Origin: Fusibacter_C sp942493125
GTDB taxonomy: Bacteria; Bacillota; Clostridia; Peptostreptococcales; Acidaminobacteraceae
Length of the DNA stretch: 64,000 nucleotides
Reading direction: 5' to 3'
Assembly: GCA_942493125.1 (NCBI GenBank)
Contig: OW818667.1
Coordinates: 2,046,001 to 2,110,000 of the forward strand
Numbering within the stretch: position 1 is the first letter of the stretch; the number at the start of each line of letters is the position of its first letter. Under the pieces are notes generated by a model. It was given only the letters and a program-made list of their open reading frames with translations, was not told the DNA's origin and did not search any database. Of the stretch, positions 57,095-64,000 are shown piece by piece. A program made the translations under genes and the position numbers.

Positions 57095-58259
57095 AAGTCA
57101 CGTCCATGATTTGATCGATGTAGTGGTAACGGATTGACGGATCGTAATAGTTTGAAAGCATTTCTCTCATTTCAACCGATTTTGGTGTAAATGTAAAAAT
57201 ATCAAGTACTTGACCACGCGGTTCCAATGTATCTATGAATTCTCTTGTTACATTTTGCGTAATCAGGACAAGTGTATTTTGAACACCACTTTGTTCAATG
57301 AAGGCCTCTGAGATCTGTGCATTGACATAATTTGCAAATGGCGTATCACAACTACATTCAAAGCTCGTAAATGCCTCTAAAAAAGGCTGAAAGTCAGATG
57401 CGTTATTGCCTTCCATGATTGTCGCGAAGCCATTGTTCAACATGACTTTAATCTGAATCGCATCATCCAACATTTCCTTTACGAGCGACACAGTGAAAGA
57501 AACCATGCGCTCCTCATCGTCAAGGTTAACGACTGGTTCTTTGCTGCCATTGACCAATACGACGAGTTTGGTGCTCACTGTCTGCTCAAATTCCTTTGTT
57601 TGAAGATCTTCCTTTTTAGCGCTGAGTTTCCAGTGGATGTTTTTGAGCTGGTCACCCTGCACATATGGTCTAATATTGATGAGATTTGTACGGTCTTCAA
57701 GCGTTCGCATATTGGATTTGAGTGTTCCGTAAAAATCTTGAGATTGAAGCAATTTTTCTTTCAATTTTACGACTTTTGGATAGACGGTGATATCGATTTC
57801 TTTATTGAAATCAATGGTGCGTTTATCCAGCATCAATGGGTCATAAATCTGAACTTTGACTTGTCCAACCTTATAGTAGCCGCGATATTTGCAGACGATA
57901 TCTTTTGAGAAATTGATTTTATCGAAGTTTCCGAAATAGGCAATTTCCCTAAGACTCGACTCAGTATTCATACGTTTATCGAGTTTAAAATCAATGATGG
58001 CATGCAAAATAGGCACAAAGCTCGTATTTGAAATCTTATAATCGATATTGATTGCATCGCCAGAATGGACAACATTCTCGCTTGCATAATAAAGAATATA
58101 TAAATTTCGCTCATTGTGCCGGAGTATTAGACCCATGCTCAACCAGACAATGCCAGTAGTGAAAAGAAAATAATAGAGTGTTTTTCCGCCTGAAAGCACT
58201 GCCACCACTAACAGAAAGGCCATTAGTATATATAGTATTCTCTTAAAGCCTTTAGTCAT
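57084..58259 (-). CDS. DUF58-domain membrane protein
   Basis: 391 residues. Two short membrane helices at the N-terminus (about 7-45) are followed by a beta-rich part and the DUF58 signature NIRPYVQGDQLKNIHWKLSAKKEDLQTKEFEQ (about 200-232). A von Willebrand factor A-like region follows, with LVVLVNGSKEP and NTLVLITQNVTREFIDTL. Members of this family work with MoxR AAA ATPases in envelope-related complexes. The gene lies between moxR and the transglutaminase gene in one tight operon. Confidence 0.88.
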   Translation of the reverse strand: MTKGFKRILYILMAFLLVVAVLSGGKTLYYFLFTTGIVWLSMGLILRHNERNLYILYYASENVVHSGDAINIDYKISNTSFVPILHAIIDFKLDKRMNTESSLREIAYFGNFDKINFSKDIVCKYRGYYKVGQVKVQIYDPLMLDKRTIDFNKEIDITVYPKVVKLKEKLLQSQDFYGTLKSNMRTLEDRTNLINIRPYVQGDQLKNIHWKLSAKKEDLQTKEFEQTVSTKLVVLVNGSKEPVVNLDDEERMVSFTVSLVKEMLDDAIQIKVMLNNGFATIMEGNNASDFQPFLEAFTSFECSCDTPFANYVNAQISEAFIEQSGVQNTLVLITQNVTREFIDTLEPRGQVLDIFTFTPKSVEMREMLSNYYDPSIRYHYIDQIMDVTYGQ

Positions 58260-58283
58260 ATGCGCTTCTCCTCCCAGTATGCA

Positions 58284-59201
58284 TCAACGGATAACTTTTG
58301 GCACTTCCACAGATTCGACGATTTCCTGAAGTAAAGCTTTTAAGCCAACACCACGATATAAGGCTTCACCTTTCAGAATCAAGCGATGGCCAATTACGGT
58401 TTCAAATAGACTGCTGATATCCGACGCGATGACAAAATCTCTGCCTTCTAGATATGCTTTAGCTTTTGCGCCATTGAATAGATGAACAGAAGCTCTAGGA
58501 CTTGCACCCAACTTGACTGTTGGGTGTTCACGCGTTGCTTTTGTAAGTTTGACGATATAGTTCTTAAGGGCTGGGTCGACATAGACTTTTTCCATATCTG
58601 CCATTGCTTTTTCAAGTGCTTCACGGGTAACCACTGGGTTGATGACTTCTGGCGTCTCTTTTAATGTTAAAATGTCTATCTCTTCATTTGTGGTTGGATA
58701 GCCTAATGAAATGCGCATCATAAATCGGTCGAGCTGTGCTTCAGGAAGTGGGAATGTTCCTTGAAGCTCAATAGGGTTTTCAGTCGCGATAACGAGAAAT
58801 GGTTTTTCAAGAATCAAGGTCTTGCCATCTATCGTCACTTGAGATTCTTCCATCGCCTCGAGCAAGCTAGATTGTGTCTTAGGGGACGTTCGATTGATTT
58901 CATCAGCCAACAAGACATTTGTGAAAATTGGTCCTTCATGAAAGACGAATTTTTGTTGCTCTTTTGAATAGATAGATACGCCGATTAAATCGGATGGCAT
59001 AAGATCCGGTGTAAATTGAATTCTTCTGTAGGTGCAATCCATGGCGCCTGCAAATGCTTTTGCCAATGTCGTTTTGCCAAGACCAGGCAAATCTTCTATG
59101 AGAACATGGCCACCAGAAAGCATCGCAATCATGATACTGTCTATAGCGTGATCTTTCCCGACTAACGTTTTCTTGATTTCGTTTTTAATTGATTGTATCA
59201 T
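58284..59201 (-). CDS. MoxR-family AAA+ ATPase
   Basis: 305 residues. Walker A is GLGKTTLAKAFA (about 40-51), the Walker B region NVLLADEINRTSPKTQSSLLEAMEESQV, sensor 1 FLVIATENPIELQGTFPLPEAQLDRFMMR, and LGASPRASVHLFNGAKAKA lies near sensor 2. MoxR ATPases are chaperone-like and act on partners holding a VWA domain, here most likely the adjacent DUF58 protein. It is the first gene of the moxR-DUF58-TgpA operon. Confidence 0.93.
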   Translation of the reverse strand: MIQSIKNEIKKTLVGKDHAIDSIMIAMLSGGHVLIEDLPGLGKTTLAKAFAGAMDCTYRRIQFTPDLMPSDLIGVSIYSKEQQKFVFHEGPIFTNVLLADEINRTSPKTQSSLLEAMEESQVTIDGKTLILEKPFLVIATENPIELQGTFPLPEAQLDRFMMRISLGYPTTNEEIDILTLKETPEVINPVVTREALEKAMADMEKVYVDPALKNYIVKLTKATREHPTVKLGASPRASVHLFNGAKAKAYLEGRDFVIASDISSLFETVIGHRLILKGEALYRGVGLKALLQEIVESVEVPKVIR

Positions 59202-59249
59202 GCGCCACCCCTTAGTCTGATTTTTCTGACAATTTAGACTATAAAATAA

Positions 59250-59276
59250 GAAGATCCTAAGATCTTCCTATTTTTT
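59250..59276 (-). terminator. Probable terminator between rplI and moxR
   Basis: GAAGATC-CTAA-GATCTTC (59250-59267) forms a 7-bp stem. T-rich tails exist on both strands (CTATTTTTT on plus, TTATTTTAT on minus), so the strength on the minus strand is moderate. The rest of the 59202-59432 gap is AT-rich; it also holds a CGATTTT/AAAATCG stem at 59374-59394. Confidence 0.55.
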
Positions 59277-59432
59277 ATGTCGATTCCCTGTTGTCTATTT
59301 AATAATACCCTATTTTTAAGAAAAAGTGCTTTAAGTTTTATTTATATTTACATAGAATGATATGATCCTATTACGATTTTGTCGCATAAAATCGTTGACG
59401 TCGTCTATGACACCGAAAGCTCAGTCAAAAAC

Positions 59433-59879
59433 TTATCCTTCTATGACGTGAACCTTGATTTGTGCTGTTACTTTTGGATATACCTTGATCGTCACATTGG
59501 TCGTTCCAAGTGTACGAATTGGCTGATCCAAAGCAATTTTCTTCTTGTCGATATCGAGTTTGTGTTTTTCTTTAATGAGATCTGCAACGTCTTTATTTGT
59601 AATAGAACCAAACAATCTGCCGCCTTCTCCAGCTTTCGTTTTAATCGTAATTTCCAGCTTGCTGATATCTTCTGCTAGTTGTTTTGCAGCAGCGAGCTCT
59701 TCTTCAGCACGTTTCACTTTTGAAGCATTTTGGTGCTCCAATAATTTTACGTTGCCATCAGTTGCTTCTTTTGCCAAACCTCTTGGAATGAGGTAGTTTC
59801 TAGCGTGTCCGTCACTTGCGTTGATGACATCGCCCTTTTTTCCCGTTCCTTTTATATCTTGTAATAAGATTACTTTCAT
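59433..59879 (-). CDS. rplI: 50S ribosomal protein L9
   Basis: 148 residues, the standard length. The N-terminal signature MKVILLQDIKGTGKKGDVINASDGHARNYLIPRGLA is characteristic. A long connecting helix (about 41-75) rich in Glu, Ala and Lys leads to the C-terminal domain (EITIKTKAGEGGRLFGSITNKDVADLI). It binds 23S rRNA domain V in the large subunit. The ATG overlaps the gdpP stop by 4 bases. Confidence 0.98.
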   Translation of the reverse strand: MKVILLQDIKGTGKKGDVINASDGHARNYLIPRGLAKEATDGNVKLLEHQNASKVKRAEEELAAAKQLAEDISKLEITIKTKAGEGGRLFGSITNKDVADLIKEKHKLDIDKKKIALDQPIRTLGTTNVTIKVYPKVTAQIKVHVIEG

Positions 59880-61867
59880 TTTGTTACCCCTTCCATAAAA
59901 TATTGGTCTATGCTTTGTATGAGTTTGTCTTTGATGGCTTCAATATTGGTATCCTTGAATTGAGCGCCTGCGATTTCTAAATGACCGCCACCGCCCAACA
60001 TTTCCAGTATGACCTGCACGTTGATATCGCCAAGTGAACGTCCAGATATGAATACCGTGCCGTCCATTTTCTTCGCGATGACAAAAGAGGTATTGATGCC
60101 TTTAATATCGAGTAGGTCGTCCGCCGCTTGCGCTGCTATGAGCTGTATGCTCTCACTCTGAATATCGGATGTAGAAATCGCAATAGATTCTGTATAGCGT
60201 ATAGCAGTGCCCACGATGGCAGCCTTATCGATGAATGTTTGTAGGTCGTCTTGGAACAGTTGTCTAACTCTCGTTGTATCCGCACCTTGTCGCCTTAAAT
60301 AGGCAGCTGCATCAAATGTCCTGACACCCGTCTTGATGGAAAAATTCTTTGTGTCCACGGTGATACCAGCGAGCAGTGCGTCTGCTTCCTCTTTTTCAAT
60401 GTGTGGCTTGTTTTCCATATACTGAAAGATCTCGGCGACTAGCTCGGAAGTACTTGAAGCGTAGGGTTCCATATACTTAAGTACGGCCTTATCTATAAAC
60501 TCTGTACTGCGTCTATGATGGTCGATGAGTACGATTCTATCGTTGTCTACTATGAGCTCTGGACATTCTGTCAAACTCGGCTTATGTGTATCCACTACGA
60601 CAATCAGTGTGTTGTCATCCACTATATCGACGGCTTGTGTCGAGTTGATCAGCTGGTAAATGCCTTTGTCTTTGACCGTTGCATGTAGCGTTTGAATGCC
60701 CTCAGTGACTTCGTTGAGAACGATAAATGCTTCTTTCCCTCTGTTGATGACACATCTGTAGACGCCAAGTGCTGAACCGAAAGAATCCATATCTGGGGAT
60801 TTGTGTCCCATGATGATTACTTTTGAACTCTCGTCAATCAGTGCTCGAAATCCGTGTGCAATAACACGTGCTTTCACACGGTTCCTCTTTTCAACGGCTT
60901 TTGTCTTACCACCGTAGAATTCAAAGGTATTTTTTTTACGAATGACGACTTGATCGCCACCTCGACCGAGTGCAAGTTCTAGACAAGCATAAGCATCTTC
61001 TTCAAGTGAAATCGGCGTCTTGCCGTTAACACCGATACCGATACTCAGTGTTACAGGTATTTTATTGCCGACATCGATCTCTCTGACTTCATCAAGAATA
61101 GAAAATCGTTTCGCTTCGAGATTTTCTAGATACTTGGATTCGAAAAGAACGATGTATTTGTCTTTTGAATAGCGTTTGATCATGGCGTTCATGCGCGATG
61201 CCCATAAATTGATGCGCTTTTCTATCTCTGATGTAACAAACGGAATCTTGTCTTCTTTCGTTTCATTCATGACATCTTCGAAGTTGTCGACATTTATGAG
61301 TGCCATAATGTGTTTCTCTTCATCATACTTCATTTTCAGCTGCGTGAGCTGGGTTGTGTCAAACCAATAAAGCATGATGACCATATTTTGAGGCGTTTCA
61401 TCTTCAAGATTCACCATATTGGCAAATACGTTGAATGATTTATCGCCAATTTTAATGCCTTCTTGCTGTTCACCACTCTTGAATTGATCCAAGGCTAAAG
61501 CGGGAATCAGAGAAATGATGCTTTTGCCAATCACGCTTTTTTCTGAGACCATTTCTGTAAACTTAGAGTTGTACCAATTGATTTTTCCATCAATATCTAT
61601 GACGACAAGTGGAACTGGTAAGTTAAATACAGCATATCGTGCCGCGCTGTCGATATTTGTGGACAACGTTTCGATATATTTACGCCATTTTCTGGATTTG
61701 TTGCGATCAGATAACCAATTGTAAACGATTAAACCAATCAACATCAAAAGCCCCAATATACCTAAAAGCGTATTGTAGTATCCGACGCTGATAACGAGCA
61801 TAGCAATAACTACTAAATACAAATTCATCGTCTCTTTAAACGGATTGATCATCTTGTTATTCCCCAT
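59876..61867 (-). CDS. gdpP: Cyclic-di-AMP phosphodiesterase GdpP (DHH/DHHA1)
   Basis: 663 residues in the GdpP/YybT order. Two membrane helices (about 12-52) are followed by a PAS-like domain (about 75-165), a degenerate GGDEF-like domain (about 170-310: FEDVMNETKEDKIPFVTSEI, SKDKYIVLFESKYLENL), a DHH phosphoesterase domain (about 340-500: MGHKSPDMDSFGSALG, VVVDTHKPSLTE, IDHHRRSTEFID) and DHHA1 (about 570-655: ISGRSLGDINVQVILEMLGGGGHLEIAGAQF). It hydrolyses c-di-AMP at the membrane and so affects turgor and wall homeostasis. ATG 61867 has GAGGT 8 bases upstream. Position between a DUF2232 gene and rplI is conserved in Firmicutes. Confidence 0.95.
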   Translation of the reverse strand: MGNNKMINPFKETMNLYLVVIAMLVISVGYYNTLLGILGLLMLIGLIVYNWLSDRNKSRKWRKYIETLSTNIDSAARYAVFNLPVPLVVIDIDGKINWYNSKFTEMVSEKSVIGKSIISLIPALALDQFKSGEQQEGIKIGDKSFNVFANMVNLEDETPQNMVIMLYWFDTTQLTQLKMKYDEEKHIMALINVDNFEDVMNETKEDKIPFVTSEIEKRINLWASRMNAMIKRYSKDKYIVLFESKYLENLEAKRFSILDEVREIDVGNKIPVTLSIGIGVNGKTPISLEEDAYACLELALGRGGDQVVIRKKNTFEFYGGKTKAVEKRNRVKARVIAHGFRALIDESSKVIIMGHKSPDMDSFGSALGVYRCVINRGKEAFIVLNEVTEGIQTLHATVKDKGIYQLINSTQAVDIVDDNTLIVVVDTHKPSLTECPELIVDNDRIVLIDHHRRSTEFIDKAVLKYMEPYASSTSELVAEIFQYMENKPHIEKEEADALLAGITVDTKNFSIKTGVRTFDAAAYLRRQGADTTRVRQLFQDDLQTFIDKAAIVGTAIRYTESIAISTSDIQSESIQLIAAQAADDLLDIKGINTSFVIAKKMDGTVFISGRSLGDINVQVILEMLGGGGHLEIAGAQFKDTNIEAIKDKLIQSIDQYFMEGVTK

Positions 61868-61915
61868 TTGTTGACCTCATGGTTTCTTATTTCTAGTACG
61901 TGATAGATTTTTAAC

Positions 61916-62878
61916 CTATACACGATCTTGCTTTTTTTCAAATTTCCTTATATCCATCAAAACATCGAAAAACCCTAGAAATGCAATATACTGAATCATT
62001 CCAACGAAAACGAGAAGGACGATTAGCACAATACCAGTCACTTTGCCTGTTCTTTTTTTCATCCAATAATAGATGAGTGACATCCCTTGAACAGAAAATA
62101 TCGCCGCAAACAGATACGCTAAATTAGCGGATATGAGTTGTGCATCTACGAGCTTAAAGTAACCTAATATAATTGCCAATAGCATCATCCCGAGGCTACC
62201 GTAAGCCAAGTGCTTTGGATATCTAAATTGATCAAACGTACCGAGCGGTACACGATCAATATTTAACCGTTTAAGTATTTGGTGAGAGAATACCAAATTC
62301 GCAGCTGAATAAAACATTGCCATGACCATCAATATGGCAGGCATGACGAGCTTCATCAGATATAGCATACTGTCCATGAGCTTTTGAGCTTCTTCAAGTG
62401 AAGCTTGTGAGTCGACACCTAAGCTCTCAACTGCTGACGTCAATTCAGCCTGCATGTCCATAGACATCTTAAAGCTCGTTTCAATCGTTTGCATGAGTGA
62501 GACGCCTGTTGTCAATTCTATCAGTGAAAAAACGCTGAAGAATCCTGCTGCTGCACATATACTGCCAATCAACAAAGTTACCAAGTTCTTCTTTTTGTAC
62601 TTCATGGCAAGTCCCATTGGAAAACCCACGATCAATGCCATGCCACCCAGTGCGATGCTGCTTATGAACGTGACGGCCATGCCAGCTAAAATGATCGCAA
62701 CAACCGCGGATACGACCACGTAAACCGGTCTATTTTTCATGGTGAGTATGATGACGGGCAATGGTAAAAACATTCCCATAATGCTGCCTATGACGGGTAT
62801 ATAAAATGCCGCGATGATTAAAACCGCAATAAGTGCCGCAAACAACCCTGCTTCTGTAATTTCCCTTGTTCTGCTCAA
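61916..62878 (-). CDS. DUF2232 (YybS-like) multi-pass membrane protein
   Basis: About 320 residues from a TTG start at 62878, chosen because GGAGG lies 8 bases upstream. The upstream ATG at 62908 has no ribosome-binding site, and the family's usual start (RTREITEAGLFAALIAVLI) fits the shorter form. Eight or so membrane helices are visible: YIPVIGSIMGMFLPLPVIIL, YVVVSAVVAIILAGMAVTFISSI, VMPAILMVMAMFYSAANLVF and AYLFAAIFSVQGMSLIYYW. Function is unknown; the family is encoded next to gdpP in many Firmicutes and resembles ECF-type membrane components. Confidence 0.85.
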   Translation of the reverse strand: MSRTREITEAGLFAALIAVLIIAAFYIPVIGSIMGMFLPLPVIILTMKNRPVYVVVSAVVAIILAGMAVTFISSIALGGMALIVGFPMGLAMKYKKKNLVTLLIGSICAAAGFFSVFSLIELTTGVSLMQTIETSFKMSMDMQAELTSAVESLGVDSQASLEEAQKLMDSMLYLMKLVMPAILMVMAMFYSAANLVFSHQILKRLNIDRVPLGTFDQFRYPKHLAYGSLGMMLLAIILGYFKLVDAQLISANLAYLFAAIFSVQGMSLIYYWMKKRTGKVTGIVLIVLLVFVGMIQYIAFLGFFDVLMDIRKFEKKQDRV

Positions 62879-62964
62879 AACGATAGCCTCCGCAATTATT
62901 CTCATCACTATTGATTATACACTATTTGGAGCACTTTTTAATCCCTTGAATCAAAAAAATTAAA

Positions 62965-62990
62965 CGCTGCCCAGCTAGGCAGCGTCTTAT
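62965..62990 (-). terminator. Intrinsic terminator after rpsR
   Basis: CGCTGCC (62965-62971) pairs with GGCAGCG (62978-62984) around a 6-base loop. On the minus strand TTTAATTTTTTTG follows. It lies just beyond the rpsR stop at 62991. Confidence 0.85.
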
Positions 62991-63212
62991 TTAGTCGTTC
63001 ACAAATGGTAAGAGCGCGATAATTCTTGCTCTTTTTACTGCGCTTGTAACCATTCTTTGGTGCTTCGCGCAAGTACCTGTTACTCTTCTTGGCAATATTT
63101 TGCCTCTTTCAGTAAGATACTTTTGGAGTTTCTTTGTATCTTTATAATCGATAGATTCTACTTTATCTTGACAGAAAGCACAACCTTTTCTTTTTCTACG
63201 TCTTTTAATCAT
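62991..63212 (-). CDS. rpsR: 30S ribosomal protein S18
   Basis: 73 residues, standard length. The basic start MIKRRRKRKGCAFCQDKVE contains a CxxC pair, followed by IDYKDTKKLQKYLTERGKILPRRVTGTCAKHQRMVTSAVKRARIIALLPF, the S18 signature. It pairs with S6 on the small-subunit platform. The gene order rpsF-ssb-rpsR is the conserved bacterial operon. Confidence 0.98.
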   Translation of the reverse strand: MIKRRRKRKGCAFCQDKVESIDYKDTKKLQKYLTERGKILPRRVTGTCAKHQRMVTSAVKRARIIALLPFVND

Positions 63213-63231
63213 TTAGTTTTCCCTCCTTCTA

Positions 63232-63675
63232 CTAGAATGGAACGTCATCATCGTCTTCAATGGACTGAAAATCTTCAAAATTTCCCGCTCCGAAGCTAAA
63301 GTCGTCATTTTTGCCGCCTGATGCTGGTGTTTTTTCTCCCCATTCGAGGAATTCAACTCGATTTGCAAGAACTTCAGTCGTATATCTTGTCTCGCCAGTA
63401 GTTGCTTTATATGAGCTCGTTTGAATCGAGCCCTGTATTGCTACGAGTTTTCCTTTTGCCAAATATTGAGAACAATTTTCTGCCTGCTTACCCCAAACGA
63501 CGATTCTTATAAAATCGGCTGTAGGTTTGCCTTGGCTTTCAAATTCTTGTTTTTTCTCTCTAGTCAATCCTTTATCGATTGCCATCGTGAAGTTGGCTAC
63601 TGCCATCCCGCTTCCGGGAACAAATCTGAGTTCTGGGTCTCTTGCCAAACGCCCGATTAATACTACATTATTCAT
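63232..63675 (-). CDS. ssb: Single-stranded DNA-binding protein
   Basis: 147 residues. The OB fold (about 1-108) starts MNNVVLIGRLARDPELRFVPGSGMAVANFTMAIDKG and includes FIRIVVWGKQAENCSQYLAKGKLVAIQGSIQT and EVLANRVEFLEW. A short flexible linker leads to the acidic tail SIEDDDDVPF that recruits replication partners. It lies between rpsF and rpsR in the conserved operon. Confidence 0.97.
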   Translation of the reverse strand: MNNVVLIGRLARDPELRFVPGSGMAVANFTMAIDKGLTREKKQEFESQGKPTADFIRIVVWGKQAENCSQYLAKGKLVAIQGSIQTSSYKATTGETRYTTEVLANRVEFLEWGEKTPASGGKNDDFSFGAGNFEDFQSIEDDDDVPF

Positions 63676-63695
63676 TAATGAGCCCCCATAGTCAA

Positions 63696-63983
63696 TTATT
63701 TGTCTTCTAAATTGATGACGATATAACGGATAACATCGTCAGAAATTTTGAAATTTCTTTCGAGTTCTAGTGGAAGCGTTGGGTTTGCTTTAAATGTAAC
63801 CAAAACGTAGTAGCCATCTCTGATCTTTTCGATCTCGTATGCTAACTTTCTGTTACCCCATTCTTCTACTTTTTCTATTTCGCCATCAGCAGATATGATT
63901 GCTTTGAATTTCTCAATCACTTCAATTCTTTTTTCTTCTTCTAATGATGGTCTTAAAATAAAAATAGATTCGTATTTTCTCAT
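63696..63983 (-). CDS. rpsF: 30S ribosomal protein S6
   Basis: 95 residues, standard length. MRKYESIFILRPSLEEEKRIEVIEKFKAII and WGNRKLAYEIEKIRDGYYVLVTFKA are the S6 signatures, ending IRYIVINLEDK. It binds 16S rRNA with S18. GGAGGTGT precedes the ATG at 63983. The operon leader, where the S6-S18 complex often represses its own mRNA, lies mostly beyond the right edge. Confidence 0.98.
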   Translation of the reverse strand: MRKYESIFILRPSLEEEKRIEVIEKFKAIISADGEIEKVEEWGNRKLAYEIEKIRDGYYVLVTFKANPTLPLELERNFKISDDVIRYIVINLEDK

Positions 63984-64000
63984 CTTTTACACCTCCCTGT

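Overview
The window looks like a chromosome segment of a low-GC Gram-positive anaerobe of the class Clostridia. The evidence is the rpsF-ssb-rpsR...gdpP-rplI...dnaB block, a complete set of lysine aminomutase genes typical of amino-acid-fermenting Clostridia, S-layer/SLH surface proteins, LPXTG proteins and clostridial-type c-di-GMP riboswitches. A Fusibacter/Peptostreptococcales-like host is my inference from gene content; no rRNA or tRNA gene is present to anchor it.

Layout. (1) 1-11.9 kb, minus strand: an exopolysaccharide/O-glycan cluster. It holds a Wzy-like polymerase, a Wzz-like chain-length protein, a large WbaP-like phosphoglycosyl transferase, and then a second operon. That operon starts with a winged-helix regulator and continues with PglE-, PglC- and PglD-like bacillosamine enzymes, a glycosyltransferase, the CapE-CapF-CapG pathway to UDP-L-FucNAc, and a cut-off glycosyltransferase. 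(2) 12-28.5 kb, minus strand: a surface-layer region with a 933-aa S-layer protein, a C-terminal processing protease, two SLH proteins and a 2265-aa IPT/TIG-repeat protein. (3) 28.5-40.4 kb: the most unusual part. It holds an HD-GYP c-di-GMP phosphodiesterase with a cupin-like N-terminus, a SARP/BTAD regulator fused to a degenerate GGDEF-like domain, and two LPXTG surface proteins (PETTQ-repeat and MucBP types). These flank a GtrA / CsbB-like GT2 / YfhO glycosylation set. The first surface gene has a c-di-GMP-I (GEMM-I) riboswitch behind a promoter with four direct repeats spaced exactly 11 bp, the classical SARP operator geometry. The second has a c-di-GMP-II riboswitch whose P1 strand is mimicked by the Shine-Dalgarno region. 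(4) 40.4-49.6 kb, minus strand: lysine fermentation genes kdd-kamA-kamB-kamC-kamD-kamE behind a near-perfect sigma-54 promoter, with a PAS-AAA-Fis sigma-54 activator upstream. (5) 49.7-53.3 kb: a non-canonical GGDEF protein, a DUF1934 protein, a GntR regulator, ispE and a GNAT acetyltransferase. (6) 53.3-64 kb: dnaB, a TgpA-like transglutaminase/DUF58/MoxR set, rplI, gdpP, a DUF2232 protein, rpsR, ssb and rpsF.

How the parts fit. Region 3 reads as a c-di-GMP-controlled adhesion module. A phosphodiesterase could lower c-di-GMP, a transcription factor with a GGDEF-like fold sits next to a SARP-like operator, and two different riboswitch classes act on two related adhesins. A three-component glycosyltransferase system lies between them and could decorate teichoic acids or the Thr-rich adhesin stalks. 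This system view is an inference; the individual motifs are visible in the sequence. Other clear regulatory signals include a promoter/operator pair in front of the winged-helix gene, a strong S-layer promoter with a structured leader, and many intrinsic terminators. No CRISPR array, IS transposase, phage gene, rRNA or tRNA was seen.
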